Source: Microbacterium sp. Nx66
GTDB taxonomy: Bacteria > Actinomycetota > Actinomycetes > Actinomycetales > Microbacteriaceae
Direction of reading: 5' to 3'
Assembly (NCBI RefSeq): GCF_904066215.1
Contig: NZ_LR880474.1
Coordinates: forward strand, 1,984,001 to 2,048,000
DNA: 64,000 nt
Part shown: one piece after another, positions 45,059 through 56,338 of the stretch
Numbering within the stretch: position 1 is the stretch's first letter
Layout: the number at the start of each line of letters is the position of its first letter
Notes under the pieces: model-generated
Seen by the model: the letters and a program-made list of their open reading frames with translations, nothing else
The model's database searches: none
Told to the model about the DNA's origin: nothing
Program-made: the position numbers and the translations under genes

Positions 45059-45657
45059 GCCTTGCTCCGATACAGATGATGCTTCGCGATGTACTGGACG
45101 ACCCCGTCGGGGACGAGGTACCAGACCGGTTGATCGTCACGGACGCGGTCACGACAGTCCGTCGACGAGATCGACAGCGCCGGCACCTCGAGCTGGCTGA
45201 CGTCGTCGCTCGGGAGGCCGTCGATGCTCAGAACGTGTCCTGGGCGGGAGACCGCGACGAAGTGGGCCAGTTCCCACAGTTCATCATGGTCTCTCCAACT
45301 GAGAATTTGCGCCACGGCGTCCGCGCCGCTGATGAAGAACAGCTCGGCGTCCGGCCGCTGTTCCTTGAGATCGCGGAGGGTGTCGATCGTGTACGTCGGT
45401 CCCGCGCGGTCGATGTCCACCCGACTCACCGTGAACTGCGGATTGGACGCCGTCGCGATCACGGTCATCAGATAGCGGTGCTCGCTGGGCGTGACGTCGG
45501 CCTTCTGCCACGGACGACCCGTCGGGACGAACACCACCTCGTCGAGATCGAACGAGTGCGCGACCTCGCTGGCGGCGACCAGGTGGCCGTGGTGGATCGG
45601 ATCGAAGGTTCCGCCCATCACGCCGATGCGCGGTGCGCGCGTGGTCGCGGTGCTCAT
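45055..45657 (-). CDS. nadD: Nicotinate-nucleotide adenylyltransferase NadD
   Basis: 200 residues. The nucleotidyltransferase signature [12 protein letters not shown] (about 16-27) and a late [10 protein letters not shown] motif are present; the common form of the latter is ISSTxIR, so Cys replaces Ile. NadD makes deamido-NAD from nicotinate mononucleotide and ATP. It overlaps the following membrane protein gene by 4 bases. Operon with rsfS and the SDR gene. Confidence 0.95.
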   Translation of the reverse strand: MSTATTRAPRIGVMGGTFDPIHHGHLVAASEVAHSFDLDEVVFVPTGRPWQKADVTPSEHRYLMTVIATASNPQFTVSRVDIDRAGPTYTIDTLRDLKEQRPDAELFFISGADAVAQILSWRDHDELWELAHFVAVSRPGHVLSIDGLPSDDVSQLEVPALSISSTDCRDRVRDDQPVWYLVPDGVVQYIAKHHLYRSKA

Positions 45658-45663
45658 GAGGGC

Positions 45664-45885
45664 CTAGTGGCCGTGTCCCGCCTCGTGGTCCTTGCCGTGC
45701 TTCGCCGCCCAGGCTTCTGCCTTGGCGGAGTGGCGGTTCGCGACGTTCTTGTACGACAGCGTCACGAAGCCGAGAGCGGCGAACACGATCGCGGCGATGA
45801 CTCCGAAGATCAGGGTCTCGAGAGCCACGTTGCCGTGGTGCTCGGTCTCTGCGGCGGCCATCGCGATCTGTGCGACGAGGTTCAT
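45664..45885 (-). CDS. Small single-helix membrane protein, unknown function
   Basis: 73 residues: one membrane segment (ALETLIFGVIAAIVFAALGF, about 21-40) and a charged, His-rich tail (KHGKDHEAGHGH) that could bind metal. It lies between proA and nadD, 6 bases before nadD, and is probably part of the same transcript. A TAGACT hexamer near 45942-45947 (minus strand) could start that transcript just after proA. Confidence 0.72.
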   Translation of the reverse strand: MNLVAQIAMAAAETEHHGNVALETLIFGVIAAIVFAALGFVTLSYKNVANRHSAKAEAWAAKHGKDHEAGHGH

Positions 45886-45952
45886 CCTGACTCCGTTCGT
45901 GGCGTGCTGTCTCGGGGGTCCTGTAGGGATACAGCGTCCCCCAGTCTAGCCC

Positions 45953-47206
45953 TCAGCCGCGCGTCTGACCCGCCCCACGCGCGAGCCACTTCGTACTGGT
46001 CAGCTCGGAGAGCCCCATCGGACCGCGCGTGTGCAGCTTCTGCGTCGAGATCCCGACCTCGGCACCGAAGCCGAACTCGGCCCCGTCGGTGAACCGAGTG
46101 GACGCGTTCGCCATCACCACCGCCGAATCCACCTCGGCCAGGAACCGCTCCGCGCTGCGGGAATCGGTGGTGACGATGGATTCCGTGTGCCCCGTGCTGT
46201 AGCGACGGATGTGGTCGAGCGCGTCGTCGAGGCTGTCGACGACCTTCATCGCGACGTCCAGGCTCAGGTACTCCGTCGCCCAGTCCTCCTCCGTGGCCGG
46301 GATGATGTTCGCCACGAGCCCGGCCACCACGTCGTCGCCGTGGATCGCCACCCCCTCGCTCATGAGGGCGCTCGCGACGAGCGGGATCAGGCGCGGCGCC
46401 GCCTGCCGGTGGACGAGAATCGTCTCGACCGCATTGCACACGCTGGGGCGCTGCACCTTGGCGTTCACGACGATGTCGCAGGCCCAGTCGTCGGGGGCGC
46501 TCTCGTCGAGCAGGATGTGCACGTTCCCGGCGCCCGTCTCGATGACGGGCACGGTCGACTCGGTCACCACCGTCTCGATGAGCCCAGCGCTGCCGCGCGG
46601 GACGAGCACGTCGATGAAGCCGCGGCCGTGCATGAGCGCCTTCGCCCCGTCGCGCCCGAAGTCGTCCACGGTCTGGATCGCCTCGGGCGTCACCCCGGCG
46701 TCGCCGAGGGCAGAACGCATGACGTCGACGAGCACGGTGTTGGAATGGAGCGCCGCGCTGCCTCCCCGCAGGACGACCGCATTCCCCGAACGCAGCGCGA
46801 GGGCGGCGATGTCGACCGTGACGTTGGGACGCGCCTCGTAGATCGCCCCGACCACCCCGAAGGGGACGCGCACCTGCTCCAGAGCCACGCCGTTCGGCAT
46901 GCGGTGTCCGCCGACCACGCGACCCACCGGATCGGGCAGGGCCGCCACGTCGCGGACGGCCGCGGCGAGGGCGGAGACCCGCTTCTCGTCGAGGCGGAGG
47001 CGGTCGACGAGGGACTCGCCGATGCCGTCGTCCCGACCGCGCGCGACGTCACGCTGATTGGCCTCGATGATGCGGGCGGCGTTCTCCTCGAGGGCGACGG
47101 CGACGGCGTCGAGCGCCCGTGCCTTGTCGTCGCTCGTGAGGGCGGCGGTCGTCCGCGAGGCCTCCTTGGCCCGCTCCAGGCGCGTCTGAGGGGTGAGGTC
47201 GGTCAT
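45953..47206 (-). CDS. proA: Glutamate-5-semialdehyde dehydrogenase (gamma-glutamyl phosphate reductase)
   Basis: 417 residues. The ALDH-superfamily core includes RVPFGVVGAIYEARPNVT, the catalytic Cys in QRPSVCNAVETILVH and the late FTDGAEFGFGAEVGISTQ. It makes glutamate semialdehyde for proline. The start has TAGACT-N6-ATG on the minus strand (hexamer 47213-47218), overlapping the proB stop, so proA may have its own promoter besides being in line with obgE-proB. Confidence 0.96.
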   Translation of the reverse strand: MTDLTPQTRLERAKEASRTTAALTSDDKARALDAVAVALEENAARIIEANQRDVARGRDDGIGESLVDRLRLDEKRVSALAAAVRDVAALPDPVGRVVGGHRMPNGVALEQVRVPFGVVGAIYEARPNVTVDIAALALRSGNAVVLRGGSAALHSNTVLVDVMRSALGDAGVTPEAIQTVDDFGRDGAKALMHGRGFIDVLVPRGSAGLIETVVTESTVPVIETGAGNVHILLDESAPDDWACDIVVNAKVQRPSVCNAVETILVHRQAAPRLIPLVASALMSEGVAIHGDDVVAGLVANIIPATEEDWATEYLSLDVAMKVVDSLDDALDHIRRYSTGHTESIVTTDSRSAERFLAEVDSAVVMANASTRFTDGAEFGFGAEVGISTQKLHTRGPMGLSELTSTKWLARGAGQTRG

Positions 47207-47215
47207 CCGCCCAGT

Positions 47216-49596
<2,381 letters not shown>

Positions 49597-49854
49597 TCAC
49601 TCAGCAGCGGCGACGATGTTGACGACCTTGCGGCCGCCCTTCGCGCCGAACTCGACCGCACCGGCGGCCAGAGCGAACAGCGTGTCGTCGCCCCCACGGC
49701 CGACGTTGGCGCCGGGGTGGAAGTGCGTGCCGCGCTGGCGGACGATGATCTCGCCGGCGAGGACCTGCTGACCGCCGAAGCGCTTCACGCCGAGGCGCTG
49801 TGCGTTGGAGTCACGACCGTTACGGGTGGAGCTTGCGCCCTTTTTGTGTGCCAT
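49597..49854 (-). CDS. rpmA: 50S ribosomal protein L27
   Basis: 85 residues: [20 protein letters not shown] is the standard N terminus without the cleavable extension seen in Firmicutes, and [20 protein letters not shown] is typical. L27 lies at the peptidyl transferase centre. It follows rplU by 18 bases. Confidence 0.98.
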   Translation of the reverse strand: MAHKKGASSTRNGRDSNAQRLGVKRFGGQQVLAGEIIVRQRGTHFHPGANVGRGGDDTLFALAAGAVEFGAKGGRKVVNIVAAAE

Positions 49855-49872
49855 GTCCTGGTCTCCTCGGTC

Positions 49873-50181
49873 TTACTTGATGCCGGTGATCTTGACGCGC
49901 GTGAGCTCCTGGCGGTGGCCCTGACGCTTCTTGTAGCCGGTCTTGTTCTTGTACTTCTGGATGACGATCTTCGGGCCGCGGAGGTTGCCGACGACCTCAG
50001 CCGTGACGGTGACCTTCGCCAGCGCGTCGGCGTCGGTGGTCACCGTGGAGCCATCGACGAGCAGCACGGCGGGCAGCTGGATCTCGTCGCCCTGGGCAGC
50101 CTGAACACGGTCGAGCTGAACGATGGTGCCGACCTCGACCTTCTCCTGCCGGCCACCGGCGCGCACTACTGCGTAAACCAC
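49873..50181 (-). CDS. rplU: 50S ribosomal protein L21
   Basis: 102 residues from GTG 50181 ([20 protein letters not shown]), the standard L21 length; the longer frame to 50226 adds 15 unlikely residues. The C terminus [20 protein letters not shown] is the family signature. L21 binds 23S rRNA. First gene of the rplU-rpmA-obgE-proB-proA run. Confidence 0.97.
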   Translation of the reverse strand: MVYAVVRAGGRQEKVEVGTIVQLDRVQAAQGDEIQLPAVLLVDGSTVTTDADALAKVTVTAEVVGNLRGPKIVIQKYKNKTGYKKRQGHRQELTRVKITGIK

Positions 50182-50356
50182 TTCATACCTGTTTCGTTGG
50201 GGAGCACGCGGCTCCGAGAATCTCACGGGAAGACTGTTGCTTGCATGCGTCGCTGGTACGACGGGCGCGAATGCAAGACTCTCCGCTTCGGCCGTCGAGG
50301 ACGACGCGGCATGCGCACCAAGGGACTACTTTACCGGATGCCGGCTGACCTCGCAA
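50182..50356 (-). promoter_or_regulatory. rplU promoter and leader
   Basis: On the minus strand TTGCGA (50351-50356), a 17-base spacer and TAAAGT (50328-50333) form a good housekeeping promoter. The remaining ~145-base leader contains short self-complementary stretches (for example GCATGC and GACGACGC-type pieces) and may hold an autoregulatory L21 leader; I see no long perfect stem. Confidence 0.65.
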
Positions 50357-50394
50357 AGTGAGCCGGGTGACGGGGCCGGTCGTAGGCTGACGGA

Positions 50395-50664
50395 GTGACC
50401 GTACTCGTCGACGACCCCCGCTGGCCCGCCCATGGACGCCTGTGGGCGCACCTGGTCAGCGACGACAACCTCGACGAGCTGCACGCCTTCGCGCGCGCAC
50501 ACGGGATCCCCGCCCGGGCCTTCGACCTCGACCACTACGACGTCCCCGAGGACGCCGTCCCCCGGCTCATCGCCGGTGGTGCGCAGCACGTCCCCGGCAA
50601 GGAGCTGGTCCGGCGCCTGATCTCCTCAGGCCTCCGGGTCCGCGGACGCGACCGGCGGCACTGA
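50395..50664 (+). CDS. DUF4031 family protein
   Basis: 89 residues from GTG 50395, set by TAGGCT-N6-GTG (hexamer 50383-50388). It begins TVLVDDPRWPAHGRLWAHLV and has HGIPARAFDLDHYDVPE, typical of DUF4031. Function unknown. The last 39 bases overlap the 3' end of rne on the other strand, so the two genes end within each other. Confidence 0.82.
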   Translation: MTVLVDDPRWPAHGRLWAHLVSDDNLDELHAFARAHGIPARAFDLDHYDVPEDAVPRLIAGGAQHVPGKELVRRLISSGLRVRGRDRRH

Positions 50665-53193
50665 CGCCTCCGAGTTCACCGACACCGGCGTACCGGAGAG
50701 GGCGGCGGTGGTGACCCGGCGCCGTCCACGACCCTGGCCGGGCGCCTTGGGCTCCGGAAGCGCATCCAGCACCGAGTCGAGCAGCTCCTCGGTGGGCGTC
50801 TTCGGCCCCTTCCGGTCACCGCGCTTCTTCCGGGCCTTCTTCGGGCGCTCGGAAGCGGGGACGGGCGCGGACTCGGCCGCCGGTGCCTCGGCGGCCGGTT
50901 CGCCGGACGGCACGATCGTGGAGGCGGCGATCTGCGCGAGGGCCGACTTCGCCCCCTCGGTGATGCTGTGGGTCACCGGCGGCGCGGCAGGTGCGGAGGT
51001 GTTGTTGCCACCGCCGTTGCCGTTGTTGCTGCCGCCGTTCCCGCGCTGACGGCGTCCGCCGTTGCCGTTACCGCCGTTGTTGCCGTTGTTGCTGCCGTTC
51101 GCACGGTGCTTCACGACCGGGTCGTGGTGCACGATCACGCCGCGACCGGCACAGACCTCGCACGCCTCACTGAAGGTCTCCAGCAGCCCGAGACCGAGCT
51201 TCTTGCGTGTCATCTGCACGAGACCGAGCGAGGTGACCTCGGCCACCTGGTGCTTCGTGCGGTCGCGGCTCAGGCACTCGATGAGTCGGCGCAGCACGAG
51301 GTCGCGGTTGGACTCCAGCACCATGTCGATGAAGTCGACCACGATGATGCCGCCGATGTCGCGCAGACGCAGCTGGCGGACGATCTCCTCGGCGGCCTCG
51401 AGGTTGTTCTTCGTGACCGTCTCCTCGAGGTTGCCACCGGATCCGACGAACTTGCCGGTGTTGACGTCGACGACCGTCATGGCCTCGGTGCGGTCGATCA
51501 CGAGCGAACCGCCGGAGGGCAGCCAGACCTTGCGGTCCAGTGCCTTCTCGATCTGCTCCGTGATGCGGAACGCGTCGAACGGATCGACGTCGTCCTCGTA
51601 CGCCTCGACACGCTCGAGCAGGTCGGGGGCGACGCTCTCCAGGTACGCCCGGATGGTGCGCTGCGACTCCTCGCCCTGGATGAGCATCTTCGTGAAGTCC
51701 TCGTTGAAGACGTCACGGACGATCTTCACGAGCAGATCGGGCTCGGCGTGCAGGAGCGCCGGAGCCTGCTGGCTCTCGACCTGCTTCTGGATGTGCTCCC
51801 ACTGGGAGGTGAGGCGCTGCACGTCGCGGGTCAGCTGATCCTCGGTCGCGCCCTCCGCGGCCGTGCGCACGATCACGCCGGACGACTCGGGCAGCACCTC
51901 CTTGAGGATGCGCTTGAGGCGGGCACGCTCGTTGTCGGGCAGCTTGCGGCTGATGCCGTTCATGGAACCGCCGGGCACGTACACCAGGTAGCGGCCGGGC
52001 AGCGAGATCTGGCTCGTGAGGCGGGCACCCTTGTGACCCACCGGGTCCTTCGTGACCTGGACGAGCACGCGATCGCCCGGCTTCAGAGCGAGCTCGATGC
52101 GGCGGGGCTGGTTGCCGGTCTCGACGCCGTCCCAGTCCACCTCGCCCGAGTAGAGCACGGCGTTCCGGCCGCGGCCGATGTCGACGAACGCGGCCTCCAT
52201 GCTGGGAAGCACGTTCTGCACGCGACCGAGGTAGACGTTGCCGATCAGCGAGGCGTCCTGGTTGCGGGCGACGTAGTGCTCCACGAGCACGCCGTCCTCC
52301 AGCACACCGATCTGCGTGCGGCCGTTCTTGGAGCGCACGACCATCTTGCGGTCGACGGACTCGCGGCGCGCGAGGAACTCGGCCTCGGTCACGACCGGAC
52401 GACGACGGCCGGCGTCACGTCCGTCACGACGGCGCTGCTTCTTGGCCTCGAGGCGCGTCGAGCCCTTGATGGCCTTCGGCTCGGTGATGTACTCGACGAC
52501 CCGCTGACGCTGCCGCGGCTCTTCCCGCTGCTCGTCGCCCTCGGATCCGCCGCGGCGCCGACGACCGCGGCGACCGGCACCGGGCTCGTCCTGGTCGCGC
52601 TCCGGCGCACGGTCGTCACGACCGGGGCGCGCGGGCAGCGGAACGACCTCCGGCGCGTAGAAGTGCAGCTGCGTCGACACCTGCGACACGAACACCTCGG
52701 GCAGCAGACCGAGCGACACGGCGGTGACGGCCGCGGGCTTCTCGGGCTCGGCGGGGGTCTTGTCCGCAGGCGCCGCCTCAGCGGAAGCCTCTTCCGCAGG
52801 GGTTTCCTCGGCGGGGGATTCCTCGGCGGGAGCCTCCTCCGCGGGAGTCTCCTCGGCCGGGGCCGGCTCGACGGGTCCCTGCTCCGCAGGGGCCTCCTCG
52901 ACCTGTGCCGCCGCGTCGATCGCGTCGGCGGCGGCCTCGTCTGCGGCGGCAGCGTCCTCGACAGCGGCCGCAGCCGCATCGTCCGCCGCCGCAGCGGCGT
53001 CATCGGCCGCCGCGTTCTCGGCAGCGCGGTCGTCCGCCGCGGCCTCCGCCGCCGCGTCGTCCGCGTCCTCCTGATCCCGCGAGGTGTCCTCCGACTCCTC
53101 CGCGGCGAGAGCGGTGGGCGCCGTCAGCGGCTCCGCGGCGTCAGCCGGGGCGTCGAGGGCGGGGGCGTTGTTGTCATTGTTCTCATCGGCCAT
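50626..53193 (-). CDS. rne: Ribonuclease E/G family protein
   Basis: 855 residues from ATG 53193. The N-terminal ~170 residues are low complexity (Ala/Glu/Asp/Pro, with repeats such as PAEEAPAEE), then a basic stretch, an S1 domain (about 310-400, SLIGNVYLGRVQNVLPSMEA), the RNase E/G catalytic core with VVDVNTGKF and DFIDM, and a CxxC-type zinc link (CEVCAGRG, about 710). A Gly/Asn tract (NGGNGNGG) and a charged tail follow. In actinobacteria the catalytic domain is flanked by disordered ends, as here. It processes rRNA and degrades mRNA. Confidence 0.93.
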   Translation of the reverse strand: MADENNDNNAPALDAPADAAEPLTAPTALAAEESEDTSRDQEDADDAAAEAAADDRAAENAAADDAAAAADDAAAAAVEDAAAADEAAADAIDAAAQVEEAPAEQGPVEPAPAEETPAEEAPAEESPAEETPAEEASAEAAPADKTPAEPEKPAAVTAVSLGLLPEVFVSQVSTQLHFYAPEVVPLPARPGRDDRAPERDQDEPGAGRRGRRRRGGSEGDEQREEPRQRQRVVEYITEPKAIKGSTRLEAKKQRRRDGRDAGRRRPVVTEAEFLARRESVDRKMVVRSKNGRTQIGVLEDGVLVEHYVARNQDASLIGNVYLGRVQNVLPSMEAAFVDIGRGRNAVLYSGEVDWDGVETGNQPRRIELALKPGDRVLVQVTKDPVGHKGARLTSQISLPGRYLVYVPGGSMNGISRKLPDNERARLKRILKEVLPESSGVIVRTAAEGATEDQLTRDVQRLTSQWEHIQKQVESQQAPALLHAEPDLLVKIVRDVFNEDFTKMLIQGEESQRTIRAYLESVAPDLLERVEAYEDDVDPFDAFRITEQIEKALDRKVWLPSGGSLVIDRTEAMTVVDVNTGKFVGSGGNLEETVTKNNLEAAEEIVRQLRLRDIGGIIVVDFIDMVLESNRDLVLRRLIECLSRDRTKHQVAEVTSLGLVQMTRKKLGLGLLETFSEACEVCAGRGVIVHHDPVVKHRANGSNNGNNGGNGNGGRRQRGNGGSNNGNGGGNNTSAPAAPPVTHSITEGAKSALAQIAASTIVPSGEPAAEAPAAESAPVPASERPKKARKKRGDRKGPKTPTEELLDSVLDALPEPKAPGQGRGRRRVTTAALSGTPVSVNSEASVPPVASADPEA

Positions 53194-53376
53194 CTCTGGC
53201 GTGCTCCCTGGCACGGTCCACTGCGTGTCCCGTGAAATCTCATGCGGCACCCGCGGGTGCTGCGAACTCAATCGGCCTGCGACCGGCTCATGGCTCTGGT
53301 CGCGTGGGGCATGGGCCCCGAAGTCTGCTCGACGCGTGTCGCGGCAACGCCGTTCATCGCATCACAGGTCATTATC
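53194..53376 (-). promoter_or_regulatory. rne promoter and long 5' leader
   Basis: On the minus strand GATAAT (53371-53376) is preceded by TG one base upstream, giving an extended -10. That places the transcript start about 170 bases before the rne ATG. Long leaders of RNase E genes are known to support feedback cleavage. Both the structure and the autoregulation are unproven here. Confidence 0.5.
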
Positions 53377-53462
53377 GCACCACATCGGTCCGATCGCGGC
53401 ATCCCCTCGGCCCGCGACCGTTTTCTCCGGGCGGTTCTCGCCCTTTCCATAGCCGTCGCTGG

Positions 53463-53478
53463 GATAATCCTGAGCATG
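53463..53478 (+). promoter_or_regulatory. Leaderless-type module of the VKOR gene
   Basis: GATAAT at 53463-53468, seven bases, then ATG 53476. It fits the short-leader pattern found at many genes in this window. Confidence 0.5.
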
Positions 53479-54087
53479 AGCGAGCAGCGCACCCGCCCCG
53501 TCGTCTATGCCGTGTGGTTGATCATCGCGAGCGTCATCGGCTGGTACGCCGCCTTCCAGCTCACCGTGGAGAAGTTCGCACTGCTGGAGCACCCGAAGGA
53601 AGCGCTCGGCTGCGATCTCAGTCCTTTCATCCAGTGCAGCACCAACCTGCAGTCGTGGCAGGGATCGGTGTTCGGATTCCCGAACCCGATCATCGGCCTC
53701 ACCGGCTGGATGGCGCCGCTCGTCGTCGGCGTCGCGATCCTCGCCGGGGCGCGATTCCCCCGGTGGTTCTGGGCGGCGTTCGGGGTGGGCATCACCTTCG
53801 CGTTCGGCCTCGTGTGCTGGTTGATCGCCCAGAGCCTCTACGACCTCTTCGTGCTGTGCCCCTGGTGCATGGTCACCTGGGCGGTGACGATCCCCACCTT
53901 CTTCGCGACCATGGTCCACCTCGCCCGCAACGGCACCTTCACGGGCAACGCGAAGGTCCGCGCCACGGCGGACAAGCTCATGCCGTGGGTGCCGCTGGCG
54001 ACCGTGATCGCGTACGCGCTGATCATCTTCCTGGCACAGCTGCAGGGCCTCGACTTCCTCGGCGAGATGGCGAAGATCCTCTTCTGA
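53476..54087 (+). CDS. Vitamin K epoxide reductase (VKOR) family protein
   Basis: 203 residues from ATG 53476. Four or five membrane segments. The periplasmic-side cysteine pair is seen in LGCDLSPFIQC and the active-site CxxC as CPWC (about 119-122), with a Ser in the loop region; these are the VKOR hallmarks. Bacterial VKOR re-oxidises DsbA-like proteins during disulfide bond formation. No DsbA-like partner is fused or adjacent. A strong terminator follows. Confidence 0.92.
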   Translation: MSEQRTRPVVYAVWLIIASVIGWYAAFQLTVEKFALLEHPKEALGCDLSPFIQCSTNLQSWQGSVFGFPNPIIGLTGWMAPLVVGVAILAGARFPRWFWAAFGVGITFAFGLVCWLIAQSLYDLFVLCPWCMVTWAVTIPTFFATMVHLARNGTFTGNAKVRATADKLMPWVPLATVIAYALIIFLAQLQGLDFLGEMAKILF

Positions 54088-54102
54088 GCGCCTCTCCTCG
54101 AA

Positions 54103-54143
54103 CGACGAAGCCCGTCCGCCATTCCGGCGGACGGGCTTCGTCG
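54103..54143. terminator. Terminator between VKOR gene and ndk
   Basis: CGACGAAGCCCGTCCGCC and its exact complement GGCGGACGGGCTTCGTCG pair around ATTCC. The perfect 18-bp stem serves the convergent VKOR and ndk genes. Confidence 0.9.
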
Positions 54144-54154
54144 TGAAGTTGGGG

Positions 54155-54571
54155 TCAGTCGAACCAGATGCCCAGCTCTCGGGCCGCCGATTCGGGGCTG
54201 TCCGAGCCGTGCACGAGGTTCTGCTGCACCTTGAGGCCCCAGTCGCGGCCGAAGTCGCCGCGGATGGTGCCGGGCGCGGCGGTCGTGGGGTCGGTCGTGC
54301 CGGCGAGGGAGCGGAACCCTTCGATGACGCGGTTGCCCGCGAGACGGATCGCCACGGAGGGACCGGACATCATGAACTCGAGAAGGGGCTCGTAGAACGG
54401 CTTGCCCTCGTGCTCGGCGTAATGCGCGGCGAGGAGGTCGCGGTCGGGCTCGACGAGACGGATGTCGACGAGCGCGTAGCCCTTCGCCTCGATGCGGGCG
54501 AGGATCGTGCCGGTGAGGCCGCGGGCGACACCGTCCGGCTTGACGAGGACGAGGGTTTCTTCGGTGGCCAT
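54155..54571 (-). CDS. ndk: Nucleoside diphosphate kinase
   Basis: 138 residues from ATG 54571 (MATEETLVLVKPDGVARGLT). The active-site His is in NLVHGSDSPESA (about 115), and KPDGV and RPGTIRGD-type (APGTIRGDFG) segments are intact. It balances NTP pools. It follows the DUF4233 gene by one base. The longer upstream frame to 54658 lies inside that gene and is rejected. Confidence 0.97.
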   Translation of the reverse strand: MATEETLVLVKPDGVARGLTGTILARIEAKGYALVDIRLVEPDRDLLAAHYAEHEGKPFYEPLLEFMMSGPSVAIRLAGNRVIEGFRSLAGTTDPTTAAPGTIRGDFGRDWGLKVQQNLVHGSDSPESAARELGIWFD

Positions 54572-54572
54572 G

Positions 54573-54989
54573 TCATTCACTCTCTGTGTCTGCGTTCTGC
54601 GCGGTCGGAGCCCCGCTCGGGCGTCGTGCGTCCAGGCGGGCCCCCATGATGGTCGCATACGCCCACATGCCGCCGAAAATCAGGACGACGAGGAGCACGG
54701 CGGGGACCGCGATGGCCGAGAGGGCCACGACGATCTGCACGATCCAGCCGGCGGCGATCGCCCACGGCTTCGTGATCATGCCGGCGATGACGACGCAGGC
54801 CACCGCGACGACGGCACCGCCCACGATCCCCCACCACTGCTCGATGCCCGCCGGAAGAGCCTTCAAGCCGAAGATGGTGAGCCCGACGAGGAAGACGACG
54901 ATCGCCTCGAAGCCGAGCACCACCGGGGCGAGCTTCTGCACGAGGGTGCGCGGCGCGCGCGGTCGACGCGGGGCAGCGGAGGCGCTCAC
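54573..54989 (-). CDS. DUF4233 family membrane protein
   Basis: 138 residues from GTG 54989 ([20 protein letters not shown]). Four hydrophobic segments (about 22-42, 50-70, 76-96, 98-117) match DUF4233. Function unknown; the gene is nearly always found between folC and ndk in actinobacteria. The start overlaps the folC stop (GTGA). Confidence 0.85.
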   Translation of the reverse strand: MSASAAPRRPRAPRTLVQKLAPVVLGFEAIVVFLVGLTIFGLKALPAGIEQWWGIVGGAVVAVACVVIAGMITKPWAIAAGWIVQIVVALSAIAVPAVLLVVLIFGGMWAYATIMGARLDARRPSGAPTAQNADTESE

Positions 54990-56338
54990 GCGCGCCACCC
55001 CGACTTCCAGTCCTCCTCCTCGGAGAGCGCGATCGCCTCGCCCGCGAGCACGACGGAGCCGGCGATGACCACGGCCCGACGATCCGACGAGGCCGCCCAC
55101 TCCCGCGCCGCGTCCGCGGCATCCGCGAGCGACGGGTGCACGGTGGCGCGCTGTCCGGCCTGTTCGACGAGGTCGGCGATGAGGTCGGCATCGCTGGCGC
55201 GGTCGGACTCCGGCGCGGTCGCGAACACGTGCGCGGCGGCGGGCGCGAGACTCGCGACGATGCCTGCGGCGTCCTTGTCCGCGAGGACGCCGAGCACGAG
55301 TCCCCACTCGTCGAAGTCGAAGCTGTCGTCCAGCGCCTGGGCGAGCGCTGCGGCGCCGTGCGGATTGTGCGCGGCGTCGACGATGACGGTGGGGGCGATG
55401 CCGAGGAGCTGCAGACGGCCGGGAGACGTGCTGCCCTGCAGGCCGTCCGAGATCACTCCGCCCGCGATGGCCCGGCCGGCCCCGCCGATCAGCGACTCGA
55501 CGGCGGCGACGGCGAGGGCCGCATTGTGACCCTGGTGCGCGCCGTACAGCGGCAGGTACTCCTCCTCATACTGCCCGGCGAGGCCGCGGATGGTGAGGAG
55601 CTGACCGCCGACGGCGAGCTTCTGCTCGGAGAGCCCGAAATCCTCGCCCTCGAAGGCGATGGTGGCATGACGCTCCGCGGCCACGCGACGCAGGACCTCG
55701 GCGGCTTCAGCCGGCTGCTGGGCGGAGACGACGGCAGCGCCTTCCTTGATGATGCCGGCCTTGACCTGGGCGATCTCCGCGATGGTGCTTCCCAGGCGGT
55801 CCGCATGGTCGATGTCGATCGGAGCGAACACCGCCACGTCGCCGTCCGCGGTGTTCGTGGAGTCCCACTCCCCTCCCATGCCGACCTCGAGCACGAGCAC
55901 GTCGACGGGGGCATCGGCGACGGCGACGAAGGCGAGCACCGTGAGCAGCTCGAAGAACGTCAGCGGGGCCTCCCCCGCCGCTTCGAGCTCGGCGTCGACG
56001 ATCGCCACGAACGGCTCGATCTCGTCCCAGGCGTCGGCCACGGCCTCGTCGGCGATCGGCTCACCGTCGATCATGATGCGCTCGGTGAAGCGCTCCAGGT
56101 GCGGGCTCGTGAACAGGCCGGTGCGCAGGTCATGGGCACGCAGCAGGCTCTCGATCATGCGCGCGGTCGACGTCTTGCCGTTGGTGCCGGTGATGTGGAT
56201 GACGCGGTAGGTGCGCTGCGGGTCGTCGAGGTACTCGAGGATGCGGGCCGTGCGCTCCTTGCGCGGCTGCACCCAGCGTTCCCCGGCACGGCTCAGCAGC
56301 GTCTCATAGACGGCGTCGGCCCGGTCTCTCGCACTCAT
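54986..56338 (-). CDS. folC: Bifunctional folylpolyglutamate synthase / dihydrofolate synthase
   Basis: 450 residues. The Mur-ligase fold shows the P-loop [11 protein letters not shown] (about 49-59), MGGEWDSTN and the C-terminal [11 protein letters not shown]. It adds glutamate to folates and/or dihydropteroate. The start overlaps the ileS stop in an ATGA. Operon ileS-folC-DUF4233-ndk. Confidence 0.95.
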   Translation of the reverse strand: MSARDRADAVYETLLSRAGERWVQPRKERTARILEYLDDPQRTYRVIHITGTNGKTSTARMIESLLRAHDLRTGLFTSPHLERFTERIMIDGEPIADEAVADAWDEIEPFVAIVDAELEAAGEAPLTFFELLTVLAFVAVADAPVDVLVLEVGMGGEWDSTNTADGDVAVFAPIDIDHADRLGSTIAEIAQVKAGIIKEGAAVVSAQQPAEAAEVLRRVAAERHATIAFEGEDFGLSEQKLAVGGQLLTIRGLAGQYEEEYLPLYGAHQGHNAALAVAAVESLIGGAGRAIAGGVISDGLQGSTSPGRLQLLGIAPTVIVDAAHNPHGAAALAQALDDSFDFDEWGLVLGVLADKDAAGIVASLAPAAAHVFATAPESDRASDADLIADLVEQAGQRATVHPSLADAADAAREWAASSDRRAVVIAGSVVLAGEAIALSEEEDWKSGWRA

